Assembly: GCF_020404745.1 (NCBI RefSeq)
Contig: NZ_JAIZAP010000009.1
Coordinates: 119,642 to 183,641 of the forward strand
DNA length: 64,000 nucleotides
Reading direction: 5' to 3'
Origin: Aquibacillus saliphilus
GTDB lineage: Bacteria > Bacillota > Bacilli > Bacillales > Amphibacillaceae
A program made the position numbers and the translations under genes. The notes under the pieces are model-generated. The model made no database searches. It saw nothing but the letters and a program-made list of their open reading frames with translations, and was not told where the DNA came from. Numbering within the stretch: the first letter of the stretch is position 1; each line of letters opens with the position of its first letter. This document shows, piece after piece, positions 1 to 8,854 of the stretch.

Positions 1-1
1 T

Positions 2-1234
2 TTTGTGCATGAACCACTCTCAGAAAATTTAAGCACATATAACGAAGATAAAGAAAATCTCCTCGTGCTAAAAGAGCAGTTTGATGCGAGAGAAAGAGGT
101 GGGATTAAAAAGGAAAATTTCCTGAATATAATGACCGACTTTCTTATCCAAACGGATAAAACGATTGCAGGCGTAAACAAACAAGATATTGAACAATATT
201 CAGCGTCATTAGACGAAGCTGAAAAAACGTCTGGTTATATTGATGAGAAGGCACTTGATTTAATAGATGAGAGACTAACGAATTATCAAGATGTTTCGTT
301 CCTTTTAGATAAAAAAATCACGCAAACAAAAAACATGTGGACAATGATTATTTCTTCTATCATCATTCTAAGTATTTTGTTTGCACTATGGTTTTCTAAT
401 GGTATTACTAGAACCATTGAGCGCCTGACAAAGGCAGCACAGGAAATCTCAGCTGGGCGTTATTCGGGCAAGGATGTTGTTGTCTCTACAAAAGATGAGC
501 TTTGGTTTTTAACGAAGACATTTAATGAAATGAAAAAGAATATCCTAGATTCGGTTAATGATATAGAAGAAAAAGCTAGATTAGCCCAACTACTAAAGGA
601 GATGGAATTGAAAAGTTTACAAAATCAAATCAATCCCCATTTTTTGTTTAACACATTAAACGTCATCTCCAAAACGTCTTATATTGAAGGGGCGGAGCGA
701 ACGAATGATTTAATTTCATCTATTTCAGCGTTGCTTCGTTATAATATCGGTAATCTGGATCGACAAACGACGCTAAAAGATGAAGTGGAAATTGTAAAGG
801 AATACTTTTTTATTCAAAAGACACGTTTCAAAGACCGTGTGGAGTTTATCGAAAACATTGATCCTAGCTGTTTATCGATCCCACTTCCATGTCTTACGCT
901 TCAGCCAATTATAGAGAATGCGTTTATCCATGGGATTGAAAACATGTCTGAAGGCGCCGAGATTGTATTATCGATTTATGAAAAGAATGAAAGCGTGTGT
1001 ATCGAAGTAAAGGACAATGGGGTAGGGATGGACCAGCAAACAATCGATCGATTGATGGATACAAGTGACGAGAAAGAGGTTCATGTAGAGAAAAAAGGCT
1101 CAGGTCACTCTACTGGAATTGGCATGAAAAACGTGATCAATCGCCTTAGACTATTCCATAAGGATAGTGAAATTAACATTTCTTCAGATCTTGGAAAAGG
1201 TACGACAGTGACGATTCGATTAAATAAAATTTAA
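2..1234 (+). CDS. Sensor histidine kinase, YesM/LytS-like (5' end outside window)
   Basis: Membrane sensor kinase that would phosphorylate the response regulator encoded just downstream. The reading frame is open to the window edge, so the sensor domain and true start are missing; a GTG at 5 is probably internal. Counting from that GTG, a membrane segment lies at residues 111-130, a HAMP domain at about 131-181 and a HisKA_YesM-type phosphoacceptor region at about 204-226 (core QINPHFLFNTLNVIS, its His being the expected phosphorylation site). An HATPase domain follows, with the N box (IIENAFIHG) and a DNGVGM motif. The response regulator starts 21 bp after the stop, so the two form an operon. 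YesM-type kinases commonly sense carbohydrates, and a sugar permease follows; the signal itself is not known. Confidence 0.93.
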   Translation, partial: FVHEPLSENLSTYNEDKENLLVLKEQFDARERGGIKKENFLNIMTDFLIQTDKTIAGVNKQDIEQYSASLDEAEKTSGYIDEKALDLIDERLTNYQDVSFLLDKKITQTKNMWTMIISSIIILSILFALWFSNGITRTIERLTKAAQEISAGRYSGKDVVVSTKDELWFLTKTFNEMKKNILDSVNDIEEKARLAQLLKEMELKSLQNQINPHFLFNTLNVISKTSYIEGAERTNDLISSISALLRYNIGNLDRQTTLKDEVEIVKEYFFIQKTRFKDRVEFIENIDPSCLSIPLPCLTLQPIIENAFIHGIENMSEGAEIVLSIYEKNESVCIEVKDNGVGMDQQTIDRLMDTSDEKEVHVEKKGSGHSTGIGMKNVINRLRLFHKDSEINISSDLGKGTTVTIRLNKI

Positions 1235-1255
1235 CAGAGCTAGAGGGGATAGTTT

Positions 1256-2824
1256 ATGATAAAAGTGATGCTGGTTGACGATGAACCAATTGAAAGAGAA
1301 GGTTTAAGGCTGATACTTGGTAGAAATCGTTCTAATTTTAAAATTGTTGCAGAAGCTCAGAATGGAAAAGAAGCCGTCGAATTTGCGTGCACAGAGAAAC
1401 CAGATGTAATCTTTATGGATATCAAAATACCAGAATTTGATGGCATCGAAGCAATTAGGAGAATAACTCCGGAGCTTCCCTCTACAAAGTTCATAATGGT
1501 ATCAGCTTTTGATACGTTTGATTATGCCCGTGAGGCTATGAAATTTGGAATTAAAGAATATTTGTTAAAACCAAGTAAAATTTCTGAAGTGCTAGAAGCA
1601 TATGACCGAATAGTTGATGAAATTGACACAAAGAAACAAGAGGTTACTGAAAGAAAGCAAATAAATCATCGTCTAGAAAGCGTTAGTTCCTTTATAGAAA
1701 TGGAATATATTGTCTCTTTTATGATGGATCATGTTCATGAGTTCGACCAAGAGAAGTGGGATGAATGGCTAGACCTCGATGATAAACAAGGATTTGTTTC
1801 CGTTTTCTCGTTTGAATCGGACAAAAAACAGCCTAGTCGGGAAGAAAAAAGTCACTGGTACCGGATTTTAAAGCAAACGTTTAACGAACAAAATACCACA
1901 TGTCTTGTCGGCCCATTAACCGGATTCCAAGTGCCTGTATTGGCACTATTTAGCGATAATCAAGAACTAGACCGTGAAATAAGGGGAGATTTTGTTCGGA
2001 CGATTATTCATCGTGTTCAAAATAACTTAGAAGATTGTCGGATAAATGCTGGGGTTGGGAGTCTTGTTGTGGATGTTAATCAGTTCTCCGATTCATACAA
2101 AGAGGCGATGTATGCATTAGAACTAGTTTGCAATCATCCAAGTGCCTCCTATCTTGTATATAGTGATCAATTGAAACAAAAGCGTGTACAGTTGGTTCCT
2201 TTTGAAGCAGAGCGAGAACTGGTTAACGCTATTAAAAAAGGCAATATCCAAAAAGCAATGCAACTGTTTGAGTCCTATTTTTCAACGATTCAAGAAGCTT
2301 CAGACTTTCGGGTAAGCGCGGTTCACAAGGCGATGGAGGATTTTTTTATCGTGTTAACAAGATCGATGAAAGAGCTTGGATACAATGAGGATATTCAGAC
2401 GAGTTTAGGACAACTTGACACATCGATACAAATCAAAGAAGTAGCTAAGGCACATGTATTAATGATTATCGAACGTTTAGAGCAATGGCGATCGACTGGT
2501 ATCCAGCCCCTACTTTTACAAGCAAAAAATTATATCGATAAATATTATTATAGACCCATCTCGTTGGATGAGGTTGCCGAACAAATAGGGATTAGTTCCT
2601 ATTATTTAAGTAAACTTTTTAAAGATACCTTTCAAGTTACCTTTATTGATTACTTGACGGATACTCGATTAGAAAAAGCAAAAGAGTTTTTACTAGACCA
2701 AAACGTGCCGTTAAAAGAAATAGCACTAAACATCGGTTATAAGGATCCCAACTATTTTAGTCGGGTATTTAAAAAACAAATTGGAATTAGCCCAAGTGAC
2801 TATAGAACGAAATATCGACAATGA
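1256..2824 (+). CDS. Response regulator with AraC-type DNA-binding domain, YesN-like
   Basis: Cytoplasmic transcription factor of 522 residues, partner of the upstream YesM-like kinase. The N-terminal receiver domain (residues 1-120) has the acidic pair DD near residue 9, the phosphoacceptor Asp in FMDIKIPEFDG near residue 54 and a Lys in LLKPSK. A long middle region of unknown fold follows. The last 100 residues form a double helix-turn-helix AraC domain (DEVAEQIGISSYYLSKLFK, then IALNIGYKDPNYFSRVFKK). Length and architecture are normal for YesN proteins, which usually activate nearby sugar uptake or degradation genes. The MFS permease at 3236 is a plausible target, but it lies behind a terminator with its own leader. 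ATG start with AGAGGGGATAG upstream. Confidence 0.93.
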   Translation: MIKVMLVDDEPIEREGLRLILGRNRSNFKIVAEAQNGKEAVEFACTEKPDVIFMDIKIPEFDGIEAIRRITPELPSTKFIMVSAFDTFDYAREAMKFGIKEYLLKPSKISEVLEAYDRIVDEIDTKKQEVTERKQINHRLESVSSFIEMEYIVSFMMDHVHEFDQEKWDEWLDLDDKQGFVSVFSFESDKKQPSREEKSHWYRILKQTFNEQNTTCLVGPLTGFQVPVLALFSDNQELDREIRGDFVRTIIHRVQNNLEDCRINAGVGSLVVDVNQFSDSYKEAMYALELVCNHPSASYLVYSDQLKQKRVQLVPFEAERELVNAIKKGNIQKAMQLFESYFSTIQEASDFRVSAVHKAMEDFFIVLTRSMKELGYNEDIQTSLGQLDTSIQIKEVAKAHVLMIIERLEQWRSTGIQPLLLQAKNYIDKYYYRPISLDEVAEQIGISSYYLSKLFKDTFQVTFIDYLTDTRLEKAKEFLLDQNVPLKEIALNIGYKDPNYFSRVFKKQIGISPSDYRTKYRQ

Positions 2825-2828
2825 AAAG

Positions 2829-2854
2829 CAGTGATCCTATGGTCACTGTTTTTT
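2829..2854 (+). terminator. Rho-independent terminator after the two-component operon
   Basis: CAGTGA and TCACTG form a 6-bp stem with wobble and C-G pairs extending inward, followed directly by TTTTTT. It begins five bases after the response-regulator stop codon. Confidence 0.8.
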
Positions 2855-3062
2855 ATTTTGAGTACAAGTTTATTTCCTGAAACAAAAAGCGAAAGTGTTC
2901 GACAACATGCACCTAAAAATGCCAAGAACTTTAATAAAAATATAGATTTCACAAGATAGTCTAGCTGATAACAAGAAAGTGCAGATGAAAGTGCTATCAG
3001 GAATGCGATTACATGATAATTTAGATGTACTGATTAAAGAACATTTTGTTAATATCATAAAA

Positions 3063-3077
3063 ATGAAAACGAAATCT
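3063..3077 (+). promoter_or_regulatory. Consensus cre site (CcpA operator) upstream of sugar permease
   Basis: ATGAAAACGAAATCT matches every fixed position of the Bacillus cre consensus WTGNAANCGNWNNCW. It lies 160 bp upstream of the sugar-porter gene, where catabolite repression would be expected. A weaker copy follows at 3162. The rest of the 2859-3235 interval contains no convincing gene. Confidence 0.65.
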
Positions 3078-3161
3078 TTTTAAAAAGTAGTTAATTTTAG
3101 GGGGATAGTAAGATCGTTTTAGTCGTTCGTAATAAGGCAATCATTAAAAAATACAGCATTA

Positions 3162-3176
3162 ATGTAAGCGTTATAA
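3162..3176 (+). promoter_or_regulatory. Second cre-like site, one mismatch
   Basis: ATGTAAGCGTTATAA matches 14 of 15 positions of WTGNAANCGNWNNCW; the fixed C near the 3' end is A. It lies 60 bp before the sugar-permease start and supports catabolite control together with the site at 3063. Confidence 0.45.
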
Positions 3177-3194
3177 GAAGAACTTCAACTAGAG

Positions 3195-3235
3195 AAGGGA
3201 GGAAAGAAAGAGAATCTATCTCTTTCTAACAAAAG
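3195..3235 (+). promoter_or_regulatory. Ribosome binding site separated from its start codon by a hairpin
   Basis: The strong Shine-Dalgarno AAGGGAGG at 3195-3202 sits 33 nt before the ATG at 3236, too far for normal use. Between them GAAAGAGA (3206-3213) and TCTCTTTC (3219-3226) form an 8-bp perfect stem with a 5-nt loop. Folding would bring the effective spacing to about 12 nt. No other Shine-Dalgarno lies closer to the ATG. Confidence 0.55.
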
Positions 3236-4663
3236 ATGAAGAAAAATAGCTATTTTTATATTATTTTAATTACATTGGTAGCAACACTTGGAGGGCTGTT
3301 ATTTGGGTATGATACAGCTGTTATCTCAGGAGCGGAGGGTTCGCTTCAAGCATACTTTACAGACAGTCTAGGACTTAGTTCACTTGTTCACGGAATAACA
3401 GTATCTAGTGCTTTAATTGGTTGTATTATTGGTGGTTTTGCATCCGGTTTCTTTTCATCAAAATTTGGTCGTAAATATTCGCTTGTATTAGCGGCCTGCT
3501 TATTTTTGATTTCAGCTCTTGGATCTGCTTATCCAGAATTTCTATTCTTTACAAAAGGTGATCCAACTATTGCTTTACTGTTTACTTTTAACATCTATCG
3601 AATTATTGGTGGTATTGGTGTTGGACTAGCATCAGCAGTTGCACCTATGTATATTGGTGAAATGGCACCCGCGCACATTAGAGGAACATTAGTTTCTTTA
3701 AATCAATTTGCAATTATCTTTGGAATGTTAGTTGTTTATTTTGTGAACTGGGGTATTGCTGGCGGGCAATCGTTGGAGTGGTTAAATGATATTGGTTGGC
3801 GCTACATGTTCCTCTCAGAAGCAATACCGGCACTATTATTCCTAGGTCTATTATTTACCGTACCGGAGACGCCGCGTTATCTTGTTTCGAAAAATCAAGA
3901 TGAGAAAGCGATGACCGTTCTATCTAAAATTTACGAGACTACAATGGCGAAAGCAACTATGTTTGAAATCAAGAAATCATTTGATAATAAAGCAAAAGCA
4001 AAGCTATTTTCTTTTGGTAAAAAAATCGTTGTCATAGGTATTTTATTATCTATCTTCCAACAATTTGTTGGAATTAATGTGGCACTCTACTATGCACCAC
4101 GAATTTTTGAAAGCATGGGTGCAGCAAGAGATGCTTCTATGTTCCAGACTATTATTATGGGCTTAGTGAATGTTGTATTTACTCTTATTGCAATTTTCAC
4201 TGTTGATAAATTTGGACGTAAACCATTATTGATTATTGGCTCAATCGGTATGACTATTGGTATGTTTGGTGTAGCTGGAATGGCTTATACAAACACAATT
4301 GGTATTGGTACGTTAATCTTTATCATTATTTATACAGCATCATTCATGATGTCTTGGGGACCAGTGGTTTGGGTACTTATTGCTGAAATTTTCCCTAATA
4401 AAATTAGAGGACAGGCTGTCGCAATTGCTGTTGCAGCACAATGGGCAGCGAACTATTTCATTTCTTCCACATATCCAGCGATGATGGAATTTAGTGGCGG
4501 ATTAACCTATTCATTCTATGGCATTATGAGTCTACTATCCGCAATCTTCATATGGAAATTTGTTCCTGAAACAAAAGGAAGATCATTAGAAGAACTCGAG
4601 CAAATCCTAGTTAACTCTAGAAAAGAAAAAGAAGAATCAAAAGCAAAAGTTAAAGCATCATAG
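3236..4663 (+). CDS. Sugar:proton symporter, MFS sugar-porter family
   Basis: Twelve-helix inner-membrane permease of 475 residues, the normal length for XylE/AraE/IolT-type sugar porters. Hallmarks are GGLLFGYDTAVISGA in helix 1, FGRKYS after helix 2, VPETPR before the central cytoplasmic loop, QQFVGINVALYYAPRIF in helix 7, DKFGRKP between helices 8 and 9, and PETKGRSLEELE at the C-terminal end. It imports a monosaccharide with a proton; the exact sugar cannot be read from sequence. It stands alone between two terminators. Two cre sites upstream suggest CcpA repression, and the adjacent YesMN-type system may induce it. The C-terminus is rich in Lys and Glu. Confidence 0.9.
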   Translation: MKKNSYFYIILITLVATLGGLLFGYDTAVISGAEGSLQAYFTDSLGLSSLVHGITVSSALIGCIIGGFASGFFSSKFGRKYSLVLAACLFLISALGSAYPEFLFFTKGDPTIALLFTFNIYRIIGGIGVGLASAVAPMYIGEMAPAHIRGTLVSLNQFAIIFGMLVVYFVNWGIAGGQSLEWLNDIGWRYMFLSEAIPALLFLGLLFTVPETPRYLVSKNQDEKAMTVLSKIYETTMAKATMFEIKKSFDNKAKAKLFSFGKKIVVIGILLSIFQQFVGINVALYYAPRIFESMGAARDASMFQTIIMGLVNVVFTLIAIFTVDKFGRKPLLIIGSIGMTIGMFGVAGMAYTNTIGIGTLIFIIIYTASFMMSWGPVVWVLIAEIFPNKIRGQAVAIAVAAQWAANYFISSTYPAMMEFSGGLTYSFYGIMSLLSAIFIWKFVPETKGRSLEELEQILVNSRKEKEESKAKVKAS

Positions 4664-4696
4664 GGGTTAAGGGTCAGGTTTCTTGTCCCAAGTATC

Positions 4697-4737
4697 TAAA
4701 AAGACAATTTGCCGATTAGGTAAGTTGTCTTTTTAAA
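4697..4737 (+). terminator. Terminator after sugar permease
   Basis: AAAAAGACAA and TTGTCTTTTT form a 10-bp stem around a 17-nt loop, with an A-run before and a U-run after. It probably works in both directions. Confidence 0.75.
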
Positions 4738-4766
4738 TTTGTACTGAAACAGTGATGGAGGATAAC

Positions 4767-4796
4767 ATGACTTGACTCGTTTTTGTTTGGTATAAT
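4767..4796 (+). promoter_or_regulatory. Probable sigma-A promoter for HAD gene
   Basis: A perfect -10 TATAAT at 4791-4796 has ATGACT at 4767-4772 as a likely -35, with 18-bp spacing. The gene starts 116 bp downstream, leaving a leader of about 105 nt in which I see no strong fold. Confidence 0.45.
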
Positions 4797-4912
4797 GATG
4801 AAATTTCATTTGGTCCATTTTTTAGCCATAGTATAGTAAACTATGGGTAGTAGATATGAATGATACTCTTAATGGGTGAAAAACGAGCGAATGCAGCTAA
4901 AGGAGAATAGGA

Positions 4913-5530
4913 ATGGATAGTATTATTTTTGACTTAGATGGTACCTTGTGGGACTCCAGAGATACGGTGGTTCTTGCCTGGAATAACGTATTGAACAAAT
5001 ATAAAGTTAACAAAGAAATAACGAGTGATGATTTAAAGCAAACCATGGGGTTACCAGTTGAAGAGGTCAGCAAACTATTGTTACCTGATGTAGATAAGGA
5101 AGTAGCAGAAAAAGTATTAGATGAAAGTTGTGAAGTTGAAAACGGTTATTTAAGTAAACAAGGTGGGCTTTTATATGACGATGTCGAGGACGTATTAACT
5201 ACTTTATCACAACATTATAAGCTTTATATTGTAAGTAATTGTCAAGACGGTTACATCGAAGCATTTTATCAGTATCATGGTTTAGGAAAGTATTTCTCTG
5301 ATTATGAGAATCCTGGCAGAACGGGACTTCCAAAAGGAGATAATATTAAATTAATTATCGAAAGAAATCAGTTGATAAATCCTGTTTATGTTGGAGATAC
5401 AAAAGGTGATCAACAGGCAGCGAAACATGCCGGAGTTCCTTTTGTTTATGCAAGGTATGGATTCGGTGAGGTAACTGGGCACGATCATGCTATTGATAGA
5501 TTTGATGAACTTTTAGATATGTACATGTAA
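4913..5530 (+). CDS. HAD-superfamily hydrolase, phosphoglycolate phosphatase-like
   Basis: Cytosolic phosphatase of 205 residues. Motif I is at the N-terminus (FDLDGTLWDS, with nucleophile Asp and acid/base Asp two residues later). A helical cap is inserted at about residues 15-80. Motif II is the Ser in YIVSNCQDGY, motif III the Lys in TGLPKGDN, and motif IV the pair in VGDTKGDQQAA. This set is typical of the Gph/PGMB branch, which removes phosphate from small metabolites such as phosphoglycolate or sugar phosphates. Substrate not determinable. The ATG has a good AAAGGAGAATAGGA ribosome binding site and its own promoter, so it is a monocistronic unit. Confidence 0.88.
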   Translation: MDSIIFDLDGTLWDSRDTVVLAWNNVLNKYKVNKEITSDDLKQTMGLPVEEVSKLLLPDVDKEVAEKVLDESCEVENGYLSKQGGLLYDDVEDVLTTLSQHYKLYIVSNCQDGYIEAFYQYHGLGKYFSDYENPGRTGLPKGDNIKLIIERNQLINPVYVGDTKGDQQAAKHAGVPFVYARYGFGEVTGHDHAIDRFDELLDMYM

Positions 5531-5617
5531 CGACGATTCTCATGAGAGCGGCTCTGTCCTAATACTAATTAAAGTAGGGTGTTCGTTACAACTGACCATC
5601 ATTTAAAAAATAAAAGT

Positions 5618-5662
5618 GCCAGGTTCCTCATTTGAACAAAATGTTCGTACAAGGAATCTGGC
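5618..5662 (-). terminator. Terminator of the minus-strand catabolic operon
   Basis: GCCAGGTTCC (5618-5627) pairs with GGAATCTGGC (5653-5662), with a further GAAC/GTTC pairing inside the loop. Read on the minus strand, the hairpin ends in TTTTATTTTTT. It lies just past the SDR stop codon. Confidence 0.7.
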
Positions 5663-5668
5663 GCAATA

Positions 5669-6403
5669 TTATTGAGCTGTTAATCCACCGTCAACGACAA
5701 ACTCAGAACCAGTACTATAACTAGATTCATCAGAAGCAAGAAATAGTACGAGATTGGAAACCTCTTCAGGCTTAGCAATTCTTCTATTAGGGATAGATTT
5801 TGCAAACTCCTGAATTTGTTCTTTGGCATCTCCTTGTGCAATCATTGGTGTTTCAATCACACCTGGATGGACAGAATTAACACGGATATCATAATGAGCT
5901 AAGCCAAGAGCAGCAGCTTTACTCATTCCTCTAACTGCAAATTTAGAATCGGTATAGCCTATCGCGCCTCCCACTAAACCATTAATGGAAGAAATGTTAA
6001 CAATCGAACCGCCATTTCCTTTTTTCATAGATGGAATCACGGTTTTCATACCAAGAAATACAGATACTTGATTAATATCGATAATTTTTCGATACTCTTG
6101 TTCCGAGATTTCTTCGATTGATTTGCTCATCGAAATACCAGCGTTATTTACTAATACATTTACAAAACCAAAAGTATGTTCCGTCACAGCAACTGCTTCT
6201 TGCCAGTTTTCTGCTTTCGTGACATCAAGCTTGACAAATGTAGCATTCTCTCCAAGTTCTAAAGCTAAGGCTTGCCCTTCTTCTACTAGAATATCAGCAA
6301 TCACTACTTTAGCACCCTCGTTCACAAATAAACGAGCATGAGAGGCTCCCATTCCTCTTGCCCCGCCTGTAATAAGAGCAACTTTGTCTTGTAATCTTCC
6401 CAT
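5669..6403 (-). CDS. SDR-family NAD(P)-dependent oxidoreductase
   Basis: Short-chain dehydrogenase of 244 residues, classical type. The cofactor motif is TGGARGMGASHA, the NNAG motif is present (VLVNNAGIS), and the catalytic Ser, Tyr and Lys appear in SIVNISSING and YTDSKFAVRG. The C-terminal part has NSVHPGVIETPM and ends with the usual GSEFVVDGGLTAQ. Closest in look to 3-alpha-hydroxysteroid/cyclopentanol-type dehydrogenases, so an alicyclic alcohol or ketone is a reasonable substrate class. Last gene of a three-gene minus-strand operon with an SRPBCC protein and a KstD-like flavoprotein. ATG at 6403 has AAGGAGGAATTTG upstream; a TTG one codon earlier is rejected. Confidence 0.9.
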   Translation of the reverse strand: MGRLQDKVALITGGARGMGASHARLFVNEGAKVVIADILVEEGQALALELGENATFVKLDVTKAENWQEAVAVTEHTFGFVNVLVNNAGISMSKSIEEISEQEYRKIIDINQVSVFLGMKTVIPSMKKGNGGSIVNISSINGLVGGAIGYTDSKFAVRGMSKAAALGLAHYDIRVNSVHPGVIETPMIAQGDAKEQIQEFAKSIPNRRIAKPEEVSNLVLFLASDESSYSTGSEFVVDGGLTAQ

Positions 6404-6491
6404 CAAATTCCTCCTTGTTCTAATTAATAACGTATTTCCGCGAAAACTAGTCTGCTAATCGGTGCAATACTATATAGCAGGTAGAAGACGT

Positions 6492-6947
6492 TTATTTCGT
6501 AACAGGATGAAGTTCCTTAAGTTTATTTGCAATGTTATCAGTTAGTTCAGTTGCTGTTTTTGGTACGAATGATTTAAGGATTGGATTAATCATCGGACCC
6601 ATCATACCAGCAGCTGTAATATCAAGATTACCTGTCATCTTCGTTTGGGTATCAGAGATGGCCTCAGCCTTGAAATACCCATTTCCTGCAAAATTTTCAT
6701 TTAATCCTTTTAAGTCAAAGGTAACTAAGTCAGGTTCCTGCCACTTGGTGATATCAATTTGTAGGCTCACTTTCTTTTGCATGATCCCAATGTCACCTTT
6801 AAATTTCCATGTCGATTGTGTTTCACTCAGTATTTGATGTTCAATGTACCCGGGTACCAAAGGCGCCCAATTGTTCATTTCACTAATGAAATTCCATATC
6901 GAATCAATCGATAGATTTAATTGTACTTCATGTGTTCCACTTGGCAT
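6492..6947 (-). CDS. SRPBCC-family (CoxG-like) protein
   Basis: Small soluble protein of 151 residues. The pattern fits START/Bet v1-like SRPBCC domains: an N-terminal strand (THEVQLNLSIDSIWNFISEMNNWAPLVPGY), a central beta sheet, and a long C-terminal helix (FVPKTATELTDNIANKLKEL). The PG near residue 33 and the GxxxDITAAG-like stretch resemble CoxG/PF06240 members. Such proteins hold a hydrophobic ligand; here it may carry the substrate of the neighbouring dehydrogenases. It lies 22 bp after the flavoprotein gene and 88 bp before the SDR gene in the same direction. AGGGGG ribosome binding site. No catalytic residues can be assigned. Confidence 0.75.
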   Translation of the reverse strand: MPSGTHEVQLNLSIDSIWNFISEMNNWAPLVPGYIEHQILSETQSTWKFKGDIGIMQKKVSLQIDITKWQEPDLVTFDLKGLNENFAGNGYFKAEAISDTQTKMTGNLDITAAGMMGPMINPILKSFVPKTATELTDNIANKLKELHPVTK

Positions 6948-6969
6948 GATTTAACCCCCTACTATATGT

Positions 6970-8643
6970 CTATTTTGATTCTATTAGGTTAGTTTGAGCA
7001 ATATTCCTACTTGGTGTATTTCCAGCATCTATTCCTGCTAGATAGCCAAATGTCATAGCTGGTCCAATCGTGCCACCTGCACCAGGATAACATGCACCAA
7101 GTACACCCATTGCTGCGTTGCCAGAAGCATAAAGCCCTGGGATCGTTTCTCCTCGTAAATTAATAACCTGTCCATTCTTATTAATGCGAGGTCCACCATT
7201 AGTACCTAGTGTCCCTGCATAAATTGGAAGTGCATAAAACGGTGCTTTCTCAACCGGGCCAATATTCCCTTTTGGCCCTTGATAGCCACCCATCATATTT
7301 TCGAAATGCTGTGTTCCACGATGAAAATCAGGATCTTCTAATTTTTCTGCATGGCTATTAAAACGCTCAACCGTTGATTCCAGTCCTTCCGGGTCCACGC
7401 CTATCTTTTCAGCTAGTTCACGGAGAGTAGGCGCTTGGTCCACCCAATCTGGTGCTGGTTCGCCTGGTGCCATTGTTAACACAAGAGAGCGATCTTTCAA
7501 ATTTTGATCAAAGATTAACCATACAGGTGGTTTGTTTGGCCATGTTTGTGTTACTGGATCAAACTCATAGAAACTTTTCGGTAAATCCATATAAGTTGTA
7601 CCTTCATGAACAAACCGTTTTCCTTGTTTGTTTACTATGATAGAATTGCCCACTCCACGACCACTGCCCAACTGGTTGAAAACGCGATCTTCATATTCAA
7701 TCGTTGGATCTTGCATAATTGGGTACCACCATGCTTCACTCATATTTGCTAAGCTTGCCCCTGCCTCCATTGCCATAATTAGACCATCACCTTCATTACC
7801 AGCAGGACTTGCAGCATGAGTTACTTCTTGTTTTAGAAATGAGCGAACTAACTGTTTGTTCCATTCAAAGCCACCAGTAGCGATAATAACTCCTTTTCTA
7901 GCACCAACAAAAAAGTCTTTGCCATTTCGTTCTGCTCTGACACCAATTACTTCTTTGTTATCATTCATGACTAACTCTTTTCCGGGTGTTTCGAGTAAAG
8001 TATCAATACTACGATCAAGTACGGCTTGGAACATGGCGCCAATTAAGGCTCGTCCCATTGTAGTTATATTGTTTTCCATTCGTTCCGCAATCAGAGAGAA
8101 ATCTGCTTGTGAAGGATCCGCTGCGCCTCCTTCTTCTAGCGTAAGTGGTGGGAAGATTGGGTTTCGGCGAATTTTGTCGGCATATTCTCCTAAACCAGAC
8201 AAACTAAACGGAGTAGGGTCTAAGGAACGACCAGCGACTTTACCGCCAGGAAAATCAGCGTAATAGTCACCATAACCTCTTGGGATTTTGAATCTTACCT
8301 GTGTGTGTTCGTGGAGATAATCAATCATTTTCCAGCCATTATCAATGAAGACATCGACTAACTCGGAATCTGGTTCCGAACCATTAATCAATCTGTTTAG
8401 ATAAGTATTCACTTCTTCCTTCGAGTCTTCAATTCCCATTTCTTTCATGTAACGATTCATCGGAATCCACGGAATTCCCCCAGAAAATGCCGTTGTTCCT
8501 CCAACTTGATTTGCTTTTTCTAAAATAACTACCTTTGCACCTTGATCATGTGCGAGAAGAGCTGATGTGAGCGCAGCTCCACCACTACCTAGGACAACAA
8601 CATCAGCTTCTAAATCCCAGTTTATCTTTTTGTTTACTACCAT
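6970..8643 (-). CDS. FAD-dependent oxidoreductase, 3-ketosteroid dehydrogenase/fumarate reductase flavoprotein family
   Basis: Flavoenzyme of 557 residues. The N-terminal dinucleotide-binding motif is VVVLGSGGAALTSALLA followed by VILEKANQVGGTTAFSGG, as in the FAD_binding_2 family. The C-terminal part has the second FAD contact (TNGGPRINKNGQVI and GLYASGNAAMGVLGACYPGAGGTIGPAMTFGYLAG). The overall form is that of 3-ketosteroid-delta1-dehydrogenase-like enzymes, which introduce a double bond next to a ring ketone; the actual substrate could be any alicyclic ketone. First gene of the operon with the SRPBCC and SDR genes. I choose ATG 8643 because GGGAGGGGAAATA precedes it; a TTG 15 bp upstream would put the ribosome binding site inside the gene. 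A cre site lies 20 bp upstream and a divergent TetR gene beyond it. Confidence 0.88.
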   Translation of the reverse strand: MVVNKKINWDLEADVVVLGSGGAALTSALLAHDQGAKVVILEKANQVGGTTAFSGGIPWIPMNRYMKEMGIEDSKEEVNTYLNRLINGSEPDSELVDVFIDNGWKMIDYLHEHTQVRFKIPRGYGDYYADFPGGKVAGRSLDPTPFSLSGLGEYADKIRRNPIFPPLTLEEGGAADPSQADFSLIAERMENNITTMGRALIGAMFQAVLDRSIDTLLETPGKELVMNDNKEVIGVRAERNGKDFFVGARKGVIIATGGFEWNKQLVRSFLKQEVTHAASPAGNEGDGLIMAMEAGASLANMSEAWWYPIMQDPTIEYEDRVFNQLGSGRGVGNSIIVNKQGKRFVHEGTTYMDLPKSFYEFDPVTQTWPNKPPVWLIFDQNLKDRSLVLTMAPGEPAPDWVDQAPTLRELAEKIGVDPEGLESTVERFNSHAEKLEDPDFHRGTQHFENMMGGYQGPKGNIGPVEKAPFYALPIYAGTLGTNGGPRINKNGQVINLRGETIPGLYASGNAAMGVLGACYPGAGGTIGPAMTFGYLAGIDAGNTPSRNIAQTNLIESK

Positions 8644-8662
8644 TATTTCCCCTCCCAAAATT

Positions 8663-8677
8663 TTGAAATCGTTTTCA
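8663..8677 (-). promoter_or_regulatory. Consensus cre site before the flavoprotein operon
   Basis: TTGAAATCGTTTTCA matches all fixed positions of WTGNAANCGNWNNCW and is nearly a perfect dyad. It lies 20 bp upstream of the flavoprotein start codon, probably inside the transcribed leader, where CcpA could act as a roadblock. Confidence 0.65.
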
Positions 8678-8759
8678 TTAGATGGTAGAATTAAAAAAAC
8701 TATAAATAGTAAAACTCGATTCTATCACCTTCTAATTCCATCATAACAGTGGTTTTTTT

Positions 8760-8811
8760 TGAAACAATGAACAATATTACGAGAAATGATGTTTAATAAA
8801 CAATTGTTTCA
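8760..8811. promoter_or_regulatory. Probable TetR operator region (inverted repeat and palindrome)
   Basis: TGAAACAAT at 8760-8768 and ATTGTTTCA at 8803-8811 form a perfect 9-bp inverted repeat 34 bp apart. The right arm also belongs to a perfect 12-bp palindrome, AAACAATTGTTT, at 8798-8809. The sites lie between the divergent TetR gene and catabolic operon, where an autoregulating TetR protein normally binds. Confidence 0.5.
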
Positions 8812-8854
8812 TTCTAATTGATAAAATTAAAGATAATAGACGGGAGTTTTGTAA

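Noticed and set aside
7452..8263. Several plus-strand frames inside the flavoprotein gene
   Set aside because: Antisense shadows of a strongly conserved gene; no ribosome binding sites.
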